Shown: one piece after another, positions 8,224-14,853 of the stretch
How positions within the stretch are numbered: the stretch's first letter is position 1
How the letters are laid out: each line of letters begins with the position of its first letter
Assembly (NCBI GenBank): GCA_027031325.1
Contig: JALVRI010000030.1
Location: 1-21,240 of the forward strand
Reading direction: 5' to 3'
DNA: 21,240 bases
Origin: Desulfobacteraceae bacterium
GTDB taxonomy: Bacteria > Desulfobacterota > Desulfobacteria > Desulfobacterales > Desulfosarcinaceae
Made by a program: the position numbers and the translations under genes
The notes under the pieces: model-generated
Databases searched by the model: none
What the model was told of the DNA's origin: nothing
Seen by the model: the letters and a program-made list of their open reading frames with translations, nothing else

Positions 8224-8718
8224 TTATTGATAGCGTTCCAGGATGTCGATAACTTTGTCGGAACTGACACCCCCGTGGGTGTCCTCGTTCACGACCATAA
8301 CCGGCGCCAAGCCGCAGGCCCCGAGGCATCTTACGGCTTCAAGGGAAAAGCGCCGGTCTTCGGATGTGTCGCCTTCCTTGACCCCGTAGCTGGATTCGAT
8401 ACGGGCCATGACCTCCTTGATACCCTTGACGTAGCATGCTGTCCCAAGGCAGAGTTTAATCGTATGCCTGCCCTTGGGCTTCATGGAAAAAAGGGCGTAA
8501 AAAGAGGCTATGCCGTATACTTCGCTTGGGGCCAGATTCATGCTCTTGCCGATGTAATCCAGCAATTCCACCGGCAGGTAACCAACCACCTGCTGGCATT
8601 CCCGCAGGACGGTGATGATCGATCCCGGCTTGTTGCGGTTTTTCTGAATGATCTGTTCAATTGAGGACCACATCTCATCGGTAATGTCCGGATGCTGAAA
8701 AGGAATTGATCGGTTCAT
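8224..8718 (-). CDS. nuoE: NuoE/HydC-like [2Fe-2S] thioredoxin-fold subunit
   Basis: 164 residues of the NuoE/HydC family, forming the [2Fe-2S] partner of the NuoF/HydB subunit. The N-terminal helical bundle is followed by the thioredoxin-like domain with cluster ligands C90 and C95 (CLGTAC) and C131 and C135 (CLGAC), all present. The length is normal for the family. The ATG at 8718 has GGAGC six bases upstream, and a consensus TATAAT lies about 22 bases before it, so this is probably the first gene of the operon. With the NuoF-like product it should form a soluble NADH dehydrogenase module. Confidence 0.93.
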   Translation of the reverse strand: MNRSIPFQHPDITDEMWSSIEQIIQKNRNKPGSIITVLRECQQVVGYLPVELLDYIGKSMNLAPSEVYGIASFYALFSMKPKGRHTIKLCLGTACYVKGIKEVMARIESSYGVKEGDTSEDRRFSLEAVRCLGACGLAPVMVVNEDTHGGVSSDKVIDILERYQ

Positions 8719-8740
8719 TGAAAAGCTCCGTTGAAAGGCG

Positions 8741-8759
8741 ATTATAGCTGATAATCAGC
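8741..8759 (-). promoter_or_regulatory. Promoter of the nuoE operon with overlapping operator-like palindrome
   Basis: On the minus strand a perfect -10 TATAAT (8741-8746) lies 22 bases before the nuoE-like ATG. Directly upstream of it is a perfect 13-bp palindrome, GCTGAT-T-ATCAGC (8747-8759), in the -35/-10 spacer. No good -35 hexamer is seen at 16-18 bp. A transcription factor bound here would occlude or replace RNA polymerase contacts. The regulator is unknown. Confidence 0.55.
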
Positions 8760-8967
8760 ATTTTGCATCGCCGGTCACAATTTCACAAACCGTTGAAAAA
8801 GTCAATGGCAGGCTGCAGGCTGGGAGGGGGATCTGCAGGCTTTACCGGATTGTCGGAGTCGGACACAGACCGGGCTCCGGCTGCCGGGCCTTCCTTGCAA
8901 CCGACCGTAGATCCCGGCCGAGCCCATCGCGGCCATGACCGGAAGATGCCGCTCAGCCTTGCCGGGA

Positions 8968-9336
8968 TCAATCCCCAACCAGGGCATGGAGGGCCGACAG
9001 GAGTTGCTTGCGGTCGACCGGTTTTGAGAAGGTATAGCAGGCTCCGAGCTTTTTGGCCAGGAAGAGGTAATCCTCGGCCCTGTTGCGGCCCCCGCCGGAG
9101 ATGGCGATCACCTTTACTCCGGCGTTCATCTTTTTCATTTTGCAGATGGTTTCAATTCCTTCGGTATCGGGCATGATCAGGTCGGTAATGACTGCGTCGA
9201 AAGCCTGGCTGGCATACAGATCGAGGCCGATGCTTCCGTTGTCGGCTGTTTCAACCTGGTAACCCGCCCGCTCGATGGTTTGCCGGAGCATCGACTGGAC
9301 GAACCGATCGTCTTCGATGATCAGGATTTTCTTCAC
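8968..9336 (-). CDS. CheY-like single-domain response regulator
   Basis: 122 residues, receiver domain only. The acidic pair is E8/D9-D10 region (IIEDD), the phospho-acceptor is D52 (ITDLIMPD), the switch Ser is S80 (AISGGG) and the conserved Lys is K105 (SKP), so it should be phosphorylated by a histidine kinase. No output domain and no kinase are visible in the window. Its start overlaps the stop of the membrane coiled-coil gene by four bases (ATGA), so the two are translationally coupled and probably act together. The serine/glycine loop after the switch residue (SGGGRN) is typical of a common subgroup of stand-alone receivers in Desulfobacterota. Confidence 0.9.
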   Translation of the reverse strand: MKKILIIEDDRFVQSMLRQTIERAGYQVETADNGSIGLDLYASQAFDAVITDLIMPDTEGIETICKMKKMNAGVKVIAISGGGRNRAEDYLFLAKKLGACYTFSKPVDRKQLLSALHALVGD

Positions 9337-9962
9337 GATTTGCCTCCTGCACGTTGCGCGTTGGCCCGCAGGCGGGCCATCAGCTTAGCGGATGACTTGC
9401 GGAGGGCCGCCATCGATTTGATCAGGTCGAGTCGCTTTTTGAGCAAAACCTTCTTCCCGCGGATTGGGTCTATCAGCCAGCTTACGTAGATGGTATTGAT
9501 TTGCTCCAGGGCGGAATTGAGCTCGGCGGCTGTTTTACGGCGGGTTTTTTCTATCCGCTGGAGCTGTTCGGAAATCAGGGCCTTCTGTTCGGGAAATTTT
9601 TTGGCAATCGCCTCCAGTCGCTTGATTTCACTGTCCATCAAGGTGATGTCGTCGTCCAGGACAACTGCCAGGGCATGGGCCTTGGGTATGAATCGGTAGA
9701 GGAACTCCATTACTTCGGGCTTCACCTTGACGCTGTTTAGCTTGAGGCGGGGCTTGGTTTGAAAGTATTTTCCATAGGCCCAGTATCCACCTCCTGCCAA
9801 ACCGGCCAAGGTCAGGATGCTGATCACAAGCACAACCAGGATTCCACCTTCCACGTTTTTGATCGAGCCATCCATGGCCTGATTGATCTCCCATTGTAAA
9901 TTATCCGGCTTCAACATGCCGGTCGTTACAGGCTGGCGGGCCTTGTTGAATACGGATTCCAC
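9333..9962 (-). CDS. Membrane-anchored coiled-coil protein of unknown function
   Basis: I do not recognise a family. The longest frame is 209 residues from a GTG at 9962. There is one strong transmembrane segment (about residues 39-63, GGILVVLVISILTLAG), then a hydrophilic, Lys/Arg- and Glu-rich part with long predicted helices around 100-155 that look like coiled coil, ending in a basic Arg/Lys-rich tail. The start is uncertain: the GTG has no spaced Shine-Dalgarno, and ATG codons at 9917 (residue 16) and 9875 (residue 30, with GGGAG 12 bases upstream) are alternatives. It is coupled to the response-regulator gene and lies 61 bases after the cupin gene, so it may be in the ndk-trmJ operon. 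Confidence 0.7.
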   Translation of the reverse strand: MESVFNKARQPVTTGMLKPDNLQWEINQAMDGSIKNVEGGILVVLVISILTLAGLAGGGYWAYGKYFQTKPRLKLNSVKVKPEVMEFLYRFIPKAHALAVVLDDDITLMDSEIKRLEAIAKKFPEQKALISEQLQRIEKTRRKTAAELNSALEQINTIYVSWLIDPIRGKKVLLKKRLDLIKSMAALRKSSAKLMARLRANAQRAGGKS

Positions 9963-10023
9963 CTCTTGATATCGGTAGCGGCAGGTAAAAATTTAGTCTT
10001 TGGCGGGAAATTTCAGCTGTGAG

Positions 10024-10407
10024 TCATATTAGATGGCAGCCGAAGGTGTCCGGGTTTTCAGGAAGGTAGGGGCGGTCACTGAAAGCGATCAGGATTGTCG
10101 GCTTGTCTCCGCTGTTGAGCATGGCATGGGGAACTCCGGGCGGAAAGACGAATTGGAAGGCCTCGTTTGGCGGGACGTTGATATCGCGGGTCAGATCACC
10201 TTCCCTGAAACGCACCAGGGCCGGTCCGAAAACAGTCACGGTTTCGGTGGCGTCCTTGTGAAAATGGTTGCCCCGGATCTTGCCGGGCAGGGTGATGACA
10301 AGGTGGGCGTTTTGCTGGCCGGCAAGTTGAACGCGGGTCAGGGGCTCGAAGACCCATCCGCGCTCATCGCTGAAGACGGCAAGCTTTTCCATCTTGACAC
10401 TATTCAT
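10024..10407 (-). CDS. Small cupin protein (sugar epimerase/WxcM-like fold)
   Basis: 127 residues from the ATG at 10407, a single cupin barrel. Metal-type histidines appear in RGNHFHKDATET (first motif) and FPPGVPHAMLN (second motif). The overall pattern resembles the WxcM/FdtA and dTDP-sugar epimerase-like cupins, but the substrate cannot be read from sequence. I chose 10407 because AAGGA lies nine bases upstream and the ATG overlaps the trmJ stop (ATGA); the frame is open to 10458, but that start would overlap trmJ by 55 bases. No sugar-nucleotide genes are nearby, so a polysaccharide role is not supported by context. Confidence 0.8.
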   Translation of the reverse strand: MNSVKMEKLAVFSDERGWVFEPLTRVQLAGQQNAHLVITLPGKIRGNHFHKDATETVTVFGPALVRFREGDLTRDINVPPNEAFQFVFPPGVPHAMLNSGDKPTILIAFSDRPYLPENPDTFGCHLI

Positions 10408-11201
10408 GTGGAAGAGTCCTTCTGGCCGGAGCCTTTCCGGTATCCTTCCTGGTAGCATTTACGGCTGTACCAGTCTATTTGGCGGCAGATTCCCCTGATG
10501 ATACTGACTTCACCTGCCCGTAGCTGGAGCCTGGAAAAAAAATGACGCAGTTTGTTCATCCAGTAATCCGGATTTTGAGGCTGGATATAATTAATTTTTA
10601 TCAGGATATCCTTTACCTGGTCATACATGCCGTCCAGTTCGAAGCGGGTGGCCAGCCTGGGTGTCAAGGCCGGTGGTTCGTCATTCCGGGTCCGGAACAG
10701 CTCGTAACATACCACCATGACCGCCTGGGCCAGGTTGAGGGATGCGAAATCGGCCGTCGGTATGGTGACCAGCCGGTGACAAAGGCGCAGCTCGGCGTTG
10801 GTCAGGCCCCGGTCTTCAGGACCGAAGACGATCGCCACCCTATTTGCGGCGGAGATGGAGACAAGCTCCCGGGCCAGGTTGTCCGGCCCGGTGGTCAACT
10901 TGCGCTGGCCTCCCAGGCGGGCGGTTGTACCCACCACGTATTGAAAAGGTTCCAGGGCGCTTTTGAGGTCTGAACAGACCTCCATCTTTTCAACCACCTC
11001 CAGGGCGGCATGGGTGGCCAGGCGGCAGATGCGTGTCAGGTCGCAATCTTCGGGGCTGACCACCACTAGTTTGCCGATGCCCATGTTGGTCATGGCCCGG
11101 GCGGCAGAGCCGATGTTTTCCGGAAAACGGGGCCGCTGGAGAACGATGGTCACATTGTCCAGATTTACCGATGGCTTAGGCGTTGACTTGTTCGAAGGCA
11201 T
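10404..11201 (-). CDS. trmJ: TrmJ-like tRNA 2'-O-methyltransferase (SpoU/TrmH superfamily)
   Basis: 265 residues. The SPOUT methyltransferase motifs are clear: motif 1 RPRFPENIGSAARAM, motif 2 VFGPEDRGLTNAEL and motif 3 PTADFASLNLAQAVMVV, which build the knotted SAM-binding site. The C-terminal extension with FFSRLQLRAGEVSIIRGI is the TrmJ hallmark. TrmJ methylates the ribose at position 32 of tRNA anticodon loops. The annotated start overlaps the 3' end of ndk by 26 bases and has no clear Shine-Dalgarno, so translation probably depends on reading through from ndk; a slightly later start is possible because the first 15 residues are low-complexity (SNKSTPKPS). Confidence 0.9.
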   Translation of the reverse strand: MPSNKSTPKPSVNLDNVTIVLQRPRFPENIGSAARAMTNMGIGKLVVVSPEDCDLTRICRLATHAALEVVEKMEVCSDLKSALEPFQYVVGTTARLGGQRKLTTGPDNLARELVSISAANRVAIVFGPEDRGLTNAELRLCHRLVTIPTADFASLNLAQAVMVVCYELFRTRNDEPPALTPRLATRFELDGMYDQVKDILIKINYIQPQNPDYWMNKLRHFFSRLQLRAGEVSIIRGICRQIDWYSRKCYQEGYRKGSGQKDSST

Positions 11202-11595
11202 TGAAGAAATAGCTTATTTCGAAAGCGGCCGTTTCCGGTGCATCCGAACCGTGAACGACGTTCTTTTCGATGTCGGTGGCAAAGTCGCGCCGGATGGTAC
11301 CCTCGGCCGCCTCCTTGTAGTTGGTGGCCCCCATCATCTCCCTCCAGCGTGAAATCGCGTTTTCCCCCCTCAGTACCATGACAACCGCCGGCCCCGAAGA
11401 CATGAAGTCGGTCAGGCTGTTGAAAAACGGTTTGTCCCGGTGCACGGCATAAAACCCTTCGGCCTGGGTTTTGGTCATCCGGAGCATCTTCAGGGCGGAT
11501 ATTTGGAGGCCGCTTTTTTCGATACGCTTGACAACTTCTCCGATCAGTTTGCGGGCAACCCCGTCGGGTTTGATGATGGCCAAAGTCTTTTGCAT
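11176..11595 (-). CDS. ndk: Nucleoside diphosphate kinase
   Basis: 139 residues, the standard bacterial length. It transfers the gamma phosphate between NTPs and NDPs through a phosphohistidine. The signature NVVHGSD holds the catalytic H115; K9 in IIKPDG, R85 (SRW) and R102/R103 (IRRDF) are the nucleotide-binding residues. GGACAGGA lies upstream of the ATG at 11595. It is the first gene of a minus-strand run with trmJ, the cupin, the coiled-coil protein and the response regulator. A TTGACT hexamer lies upstream near 11660, but the matching -10 is poor, so I do not call a promoter. Confidence 0.97.
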   Translation of the reverse strand: MQKTLAIIKPDGVARKLIGEVVKRIEKSGLQISALKMLRMTKTQAEGFYAVHRDKPFFNSLTDFMSSGPAVVMVLRGENAISRWREMMGATNYKEAAEGTIRRDFATDIEKNVVHGSDAPETAAFEISYFFNAFEQVNA

Positions 11596-11718
11596 GGTTT
11601 CCTGTCCTTTCAGTGTGTTGAGTTATGGGGCTCGCTTACCAGAACCCTTGGAGCAAGTCAACGTCCATGGCCTGGCGATGGCAGGATCGAATACACCTGG
11701 CAGGGGTACCAAAATGCG

Positions 11719-11764
11719 TCTCACGCATATTCGCCAAACATGCCGCTGCATAATCCAGGCTTCA
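11719..11764 (-). repeat. Degenerate half-copy of repeat family A (copy 5)
   Basis: The string TTCGCCAAAC, then GCTGCATAATCC and GCTTCAAC, aligns with the right half of the copy at 18350-18432 (TTCGCCAAAC, GCTGCAAAATCC, GTTGAAC) with a few changes. The left half is barely recognisable. It lies in the divergent spacer between ndk and the FmdB-type gene. Confidence 0.55.
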
Positions 11765-11811
11765 ACAACCTTGGGCCTCGAGCCGGCTGATTTTTTCGGC
11801 GGTGGTGTCGC

Positions 11812-11840
11812 TTGACAAGCAAATCGAGCTTTTTTATTTA
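11812..11840 (+). promoter_or_regulatory. Candidate promoter of the FmdB-type gene
   Basis: A perfect TTGACA (11812-11817) is followed after 17 bases by TATTTA (11835-11840) in an A/T-rich stretch, with TAAAAT overlapping at 11839-11844. It points to the ATG at 11877. Confidence 0.45.
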
Positions 11841-11876
11841 AAATTGTGGTTCTTAGCTGGCAAGGAGGAAGCCCCT

Positions 11877-12371
11877 ATGCCGATCTATGAATTTTACTGC
11901 GATCGTTGCAATACGATTTTCAATTTTTTTTCCAGGAGGGTGAATACCAGCAAGGTTCCGGCCTGCCCCCGCTGTCAGAAACCCCGCCTCGATCGCCGCA
12001 TGTCCTCCTTTGCCGTTACCGGCCGGGCCGGGGAACAGGACCGTTCAGATGATCCGCCCATGGATCAAGAGGCCATGGAAAAGGCCATGCACCTGCTGGC
12101 AGGAGAAGCCGGAAAACTGGATGAGGATGACCCTCGCCAGGCCGCCCGGCTCATGCGCAGGTTCACGGAAATGACCGGCCTTGAGCTTGGGGATGGAATG
12201 CAGGAGGCCTTAAGGCGCATGGAACAGGGGGAGGATCCGGAGCGCATCGAGGACGAGCTGGCCGATGTGCTCGAAAATGAGGAACCCTTTATGCCGCCTG
12301 TAAGCTCCGGGGGAAAGGGGGGGATCAAGCCTGGACCGCCGGCCAGGGATGAGACCCTTTACGAACTTTAA
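11877..12371 (+). CDS. FmdB-family zinc-ribbon protein with acidic C-terminal extension
   Basis: 164 residues from the ATG at 11877, which has GGAGG about seven bases upstream; the frame is open back to 11802 but that start lacks a ribosome site. Residues 1-45 are the FmdB regulatory-protein zinc ribbon with C8-x2-C11 and C30-x2-C33 and the usual MPIYEFYC start. The remaining ~115 residues are rich in Glu, Asp and Met (for example DELADVLENEE) and carry no domain I recognise. FmdB-type proteins were named for a regulator of formamidase/amidase genes, but most members have no proven function. It is transcribed divergently from ndk, and a repeat copy starts at its stop codon. Confidence 0.85.
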   Translation: MPIYEFYCDRCNTIFNFFSRRVNTSKVPACPRCQKPRLDRRMSSFAVTGRAGEQDRSDDPPMDQEAMEKAMHLLAGEAGKLDEDDPRQAARLMRRFTEMTGLELGDGMQEALRRMEQGEDPERIEDELADVLENEEPFMPPVSSGGKGGIKPGPPARDETLYEL

Positions 12372-12466
12372 CAGGCTGTTGAAAAACTATTACGCTTGGC
12401 CATAGGGCGTTAAGATCCTGCTCAAAATGCTCATTTATTACCAGCTAAACTGCGCTTTAGGGTCGG
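12372..12466. repeat. Left part of repeat family B (copy 2), joined to family A
   Basis: Starts with CAGGCTGTTGAAAAACT one base after the fmdB-type stop and follows the 2536-2675 element closely (ATTACGCTTGGCCA, then AGGGCGTT, ATGCTCATTT, CTGCGCTTT) up to GGTCGGATTTTG. There it switches into family A sequence; the right inverted repeat of B is missing. Confidence 0.7.
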
Positions 12467-12569
12467 ATTTTGCAGCCGGCGAGTTTGGCGAAGATGCGAG
12501 GCGGAGGGCAGGCGGACGTACTGATGAAATTACTTCTTTTCAGGTATTTGAAGTGCGTAATCCGGATTT
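12461..12569 (+). repeat. Repeat family A, copy 4 (with ~30-bp insertion)
   Basis: CGGATTTTGCAGCCGGCGAG, TTTGGCGAAGATGCGAGGCG and GAGGGCAGGC match the copy at 15959-16042. A ~30-bp unrelated segment follows, and then GGTATTTGAAGTGCGTAATC with CGGATT closes the element. It forms the leader of the macro-domain gene. Confidence 0.65.
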
Positions 12570-12627
12570 ATTTTTGACGCCGAAGCTGGCGACGAATTTA
12601 TCGCTTGCAATCATAAGGAGAACCGGC

Positions 12628-13161
12628 ATGTCCGCATCGATTAAAGACAGGATTGAAGTGGTCAAGGGTGATATAACCCGCATGCAAGTAGATGCCATTG
12701 TCAATGCCGCCAATAAGTCTTTACTTGGCGGGGGAGGCGTCGACGGCGCCATCCACCGGGCCGCCGGACCCCGGCTATTGGAGGAATGCCGCGGCCTGGG
12801 GGGATGTCCCACCGGTGAAGCCAGGATTACCAAGGGCTACGATTTGCCGGCCGGTTACGTCATCCACACTGTGGGCCCGGTCTATCGTGGTCGACCCCAG
12901 GATGCCGTGGCGTTGCGATCCTGTTATCGCAACAGCCTTGAACTTGCCGTCAAACACAAGGTGACCAGCATAGCTTTTCCGGCCATAAGCTGCGGGGTAT
13001 ACGGCTATCCGGTGGAAGATGCCTGCCGGATCGCAATCGATACCTGCATAGACTTCCTCGAGCAGGATGAGACGATTGCAAAGGTGTTTTTCGTCCTCTT
13101 TTCAGACAGGGACCTGGAAGTTTACCGGGCCTATTGGAAGACAGCGGCTGCCGGGTTATAG
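12628..13161 (+). CDS. Macro-domain protein (O-acetyl-ADP-ribose deacetylase type)
   Basis: 177 residues from the ATG at 12628 with AAGGAG seven bases upstream; the frame is open to 12427, but that extension is repeat sequence. It is a single macro domain of the MacroD/YmdB type: GDITRMQVDAIVNAANKSL with N26 and N29, the glycine loop LLGGGGVDGAI with D39, the phosphate loop TVGPVYRG, and AFPAISCGVYGYP. These enzymes hydrolyse O-acetyl-ADP-ribose and remove ADP-ribose from acidic residues. No ADP-ribosyltransferase or sirtuin lies nearby, so its target is unknown. Confidence 0.92.
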   Translation: MSASIKDRIEVVKGDITRMQVDAIVNAANKSLLGGGGVDGAIHRAAGPRLLEECRGLGGCPTGEARITKGYDLPAGYVIHTVGPVYRGRPQDAVALRSCYRNSLELAVKHKVTSIAFPAISCGVYGYPVEDACRIAIDTCIDFLEQDETIAKVFFVLFSDRDLEVYRAYWKTAAAGL

Positions 13162-13462
13162 AACGATTGGGGTCTGAAATATTGGCCGGGCGCGTAACTT
13201 AAGGCCTTCTTACGGCTCATCAGCGGCAGGTGAAATTTCAGCGATCCTGCCCAGGAGCGCTAAAGATTTGGTTTGGCCGGCCGATTGGTACAACAGCACC
13301 TGTTTCTATCTTAAAAGGCAGTGGGGGGTCAAATAATGACCATGGATTGAGCGGTTTGGATTGACAAATCGTTTGGCGCTGGTTAGGTTTGGCCAGTTTC
13401 AGGACGGGTTGGCTGCGTGCCGGCTGCTGCCGGCCGCACTATATTTATCAAGGAGGCACGAA
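13162..13462. other. Spacer before the selenoprotein gene
   Basis: About 300 bases without a convincing gene. A TTGACA at 13361-13366 with a poor -10 (TAGGTT at 13384-13389) could drive the selenoprotein, and a GGCCGGCC palindrome lies near 13276. A reading frame from 13361 simply runs into the selenoprotein frame. No RNA gene was recognised. Confidence 0.4.
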
Positions 13463-13783
13463 ATGCTTGAAGTAACACCGGCGGCAACGGAACAGATTGC
13501 CGAGTATTTCAAAGGGAAAGAAGTCAAACCCATCAGGATTTTTCTCAACGAAGGTGGTTGAGGCGGCCCCGGACTGGCCATGGCTCTGGATGAGCCTGTG
13601 GATACGGACGAGGTTTTTGAAATCGACGGGTTTACCTTTATCGTAGACAAAGCTTTTTTGGAAAAAGCCAAGCCGATCAAAGTCGATTTCCACCTGTATG
13701 GATTCAAGCTGGATTGCGGCATGGACTTTGGCGCCGGCGGTTGCAGCAGCTGTGGTACATCGGGCAGTTCCTGCGGTTGCTGA
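13463..13783 (+). CDS. HesB/IscA-like selenoprotein (in-frame UGA = Sec33)
   Basis: 106 residues when the TGA at 13559-13561 is read as selenocysteine. AGGAGG lies six bases before the ATG. The frame runs MLEVTPAATEQIAEYF ... FLNEGG-U-GGPGLAMALDEP ... and continues without a break to a cysteine-rich end (LDCGMDFGAGGCSSCG, then SSCGC). This is the HesB-like seleno family (TIGR01911 type), related to the A-type Fe-S carrier IscA. Sec33 sits where IscA has its first conserved cysteine, and homologs carry Cys or Sec there. The protein probably binds an Fe-S cluster or metal; its client is unknown. A SECIS-like hairpin lies 16 bases past the UGA, and a strong terminator follows 24 bases after the stop, so it is monocistronic. 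Standard gene calling would report two fragments. Confidence 0.88.
13578..13601 (+). promoter_or_regulatory. Bacterial SECIS-like hairpin
   Basis: GGCTC (13582-13586) pairs with GAGCC (13592-13596) around a 5-base loop TGGAT; CCA (13578-13580) pairs with TGG (13599-13601) across small mismatches. The loop GG is about 26 bases downstream of the UGA, within the spacing known for bacterial SECIS elements read by SelB. Confidence 0.65.
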
Positions 13784-13806
13784 GCAGCTTTTCCCAATCG
13801 AAGATG

Positions 13807-13843
13807 AGGCGGCCGTTGTTTGCAGCGGCCGCCTTTGATTTTT
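13807..13843 (+). terminator. Rho-independent terminator of the selenoprotein gene
   Basis: AGGCGGCCG (13807-13815) and CGGCCGCCT (13826-13834) form a perfect 9-bp GC-rich stem with a 10-base loop, followed by TTTGATTTTT. Confidence 0.85.
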
Positions 13844-14014
13844 CACGTCACAGGTAGTATGGTAGCAGCCCCCTCAGCGAAGCCGCGGCTGATCGGCCGG
13901 CGGCTTTTCCCCTTGGCCGGAAAAATCCTGCAACCTGCACGCGGATTGAAGCTGGATGGAAAATGCCGGCCGGTGTAAATTCAGGACAACCAAGACCGGT
14001 ACGGGAGGATTTCG

Positions 14015-14722
14015 ATGATCGATTTGAAAATCGATGACAATCTTGCCATCATCAGGCTCGACAACGGGGAAAATCGTTTCAATCCTGATTTTCTGCAAGC
14101 AATCCTGGATGTTCTCGACGAAATCGAAAACGACACCCGGGCGACCACTATCCTGGTCTACAGTGGCCACGAAAAAATTTTTTCCAACGGCCTGGACCTG
14201 GATTGGCTTGTTCCTGTCTTGCAACGGAACGATCTGCAGACGGCCAAGGCTTTTTTCTACCGTTTGAACCAGGTTTTCAAACGCCTGGTCACCTATCCCC
14301 TGGTTACGGTGGCGGCCATAAACGGTCACGCCTTTGCCGGTGGTGCAATTTTCTGCTGCGCCTTTGACTTTCGTTTCATGCGTAGCGACCGCGGATATTT
14401 CTGCCTTCCGGAAGTAGACCTGGGCATTCCCTTCCTGCCCGGCATGAACGCCCTGCTTGCCAGCGTCGTGCCACCCCACCTGTTGCGATTGATGCAATAC
14501 ACCGGTGTCAGGCTTACCGGCCGGCAATGCGCCGAAAACAACATCGTTATCCAGACCTGTCCCCGGGAGCGCCTGCTGGATACGGCCCTTGAGTTTGCCA
14601 AGGGCCTAGAAAAAAAGCGTGCAATTGTCAAGGAACTGAAATTGCGCCTCAACCGGCCCATAATTCACGCCCTGGATGTGGAGGATGTACCCTACATCGA
14701 GTCCGGTAATTACAATATCTGA
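14015..14722 (+). CDS. Enoyl-CoA hydratase/isomerase (crotonase) family protein
   Basis: 235 residues, a crotonase-fold protein on the short side for the family. The oxyanion-hole segments are recognisable: SNGLDLDWL near residue 57 and GHAFAGGAIFCCAFDFRFM near 109-127. LPEVDLGIPFLPGM follows with the glutamate (LPEVDLG) that in delta3,delta2-enoyl-CoA isomerases acts as base. The C-terminal trimerisation helices are shortened. An isomerase of fatty acid degradation is more likely than a hydratase because the first catalytic Glu of hydratases is not obvious, but the substrate is not certain. GGGAGGA lies upstream of the ATG. It is a single-gene unit followed by a hairpin. Confidence 0.85.
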   Translation: MIDLKIDDNLAIIRLDNGENRFNPDFLQAILDVLDEIENDTRATTILVYSGHEKIFSNGLDLDWLVPVLQRNDLQTAKAFFYRLNQVFKRLVTYPLVTVAAINGHAFAGGAIFCCAFDFRFMRSDRGYFCLPEVDLGIPFLPGMNALLASVVPPHLLRLMQYTGVRLTGRQCAENNIVIQTCPRERLLDTALEFAKGLEKKRAIVKELKLRLNRPIIHALDVEDVPYIESGNYNI

Positions 14723-14745
14723 AGCCGCAAGCGGTCTTGCGGCTT
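14722..14745 (+). terminator. Terminator-like hairpin after the crotonase gene
   Basis: AAGCCGCAAG and CTTGCGGCTT form a perfect 10-bp stem with a CGGT loop starting within the TGA stop codon. Only three Ts follow on the 3' side, so termination may be weak. Confidence 0.6.
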
Positions 14746-14825
14746 TGCGCACTCTACCGGGGGGCCGCATTGGCCGTTGTCCCGCCGGCCGCCAAATATT
14801 GGCCGGGGTCAGGCAAGAGATTTGT

Positions 14826-14853
14826 TTTACAATCCTTCCTCCGGCCTTATTTT
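14826..14853 (+). promoter_or_regulatory. Weak promoter candidate for the epimerase gene
   Basis: TTTACA (14826-14831), 16 bases, TATTTT (14848-14853). The leader would be about 135 bases. The rest of the 14746-14995 spacer shows no gene. Confidence 0.3.

Noticed and set aside
8747..8759. FNR/CRP-type site
   Set aside because: The half-sites GCTGAT/ATCAGC are separated by a single base, too close for the usual FNR or CRP spacing.
8788..8812. Further family B fragment (CCGTTGAAAAAGTC followed by GGCAGGC)
   Set aside because: Only about a dozen bases resemble the element end and nothing of the interior is present; could be chance.
8763..9176. 137-codon plus-strand frame over the 8719-8967 spacer and the response regulator
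   Set aside because: Arg/Pro/Gly-rich, half antisense to the receiver gene, no Shine-Dalgarno. The spacer itself shows no clear gene or terminator.
12427..12627. N-terminal extension of the macro-domain protein
   Set aside because: The sequence is repeat element; the ATG at 12628 has an excellent ribosome site and gives the normal domain start.
13559..13561. In-frame TGA read as a nonsense mutation making a pseudogene
   Set aside because: The frame, family similarity and cysteine-rich end continue undisturbed, the position is one where relatives have Sec or Cys, and a SECIS-like hairpin follows.
13874..14527. 217-codon minus-strand frame opposite the crotonase-family gene
   Set aside because: Shadow of a gene with clear oxyanion-hole motifs; no recognisable domain.
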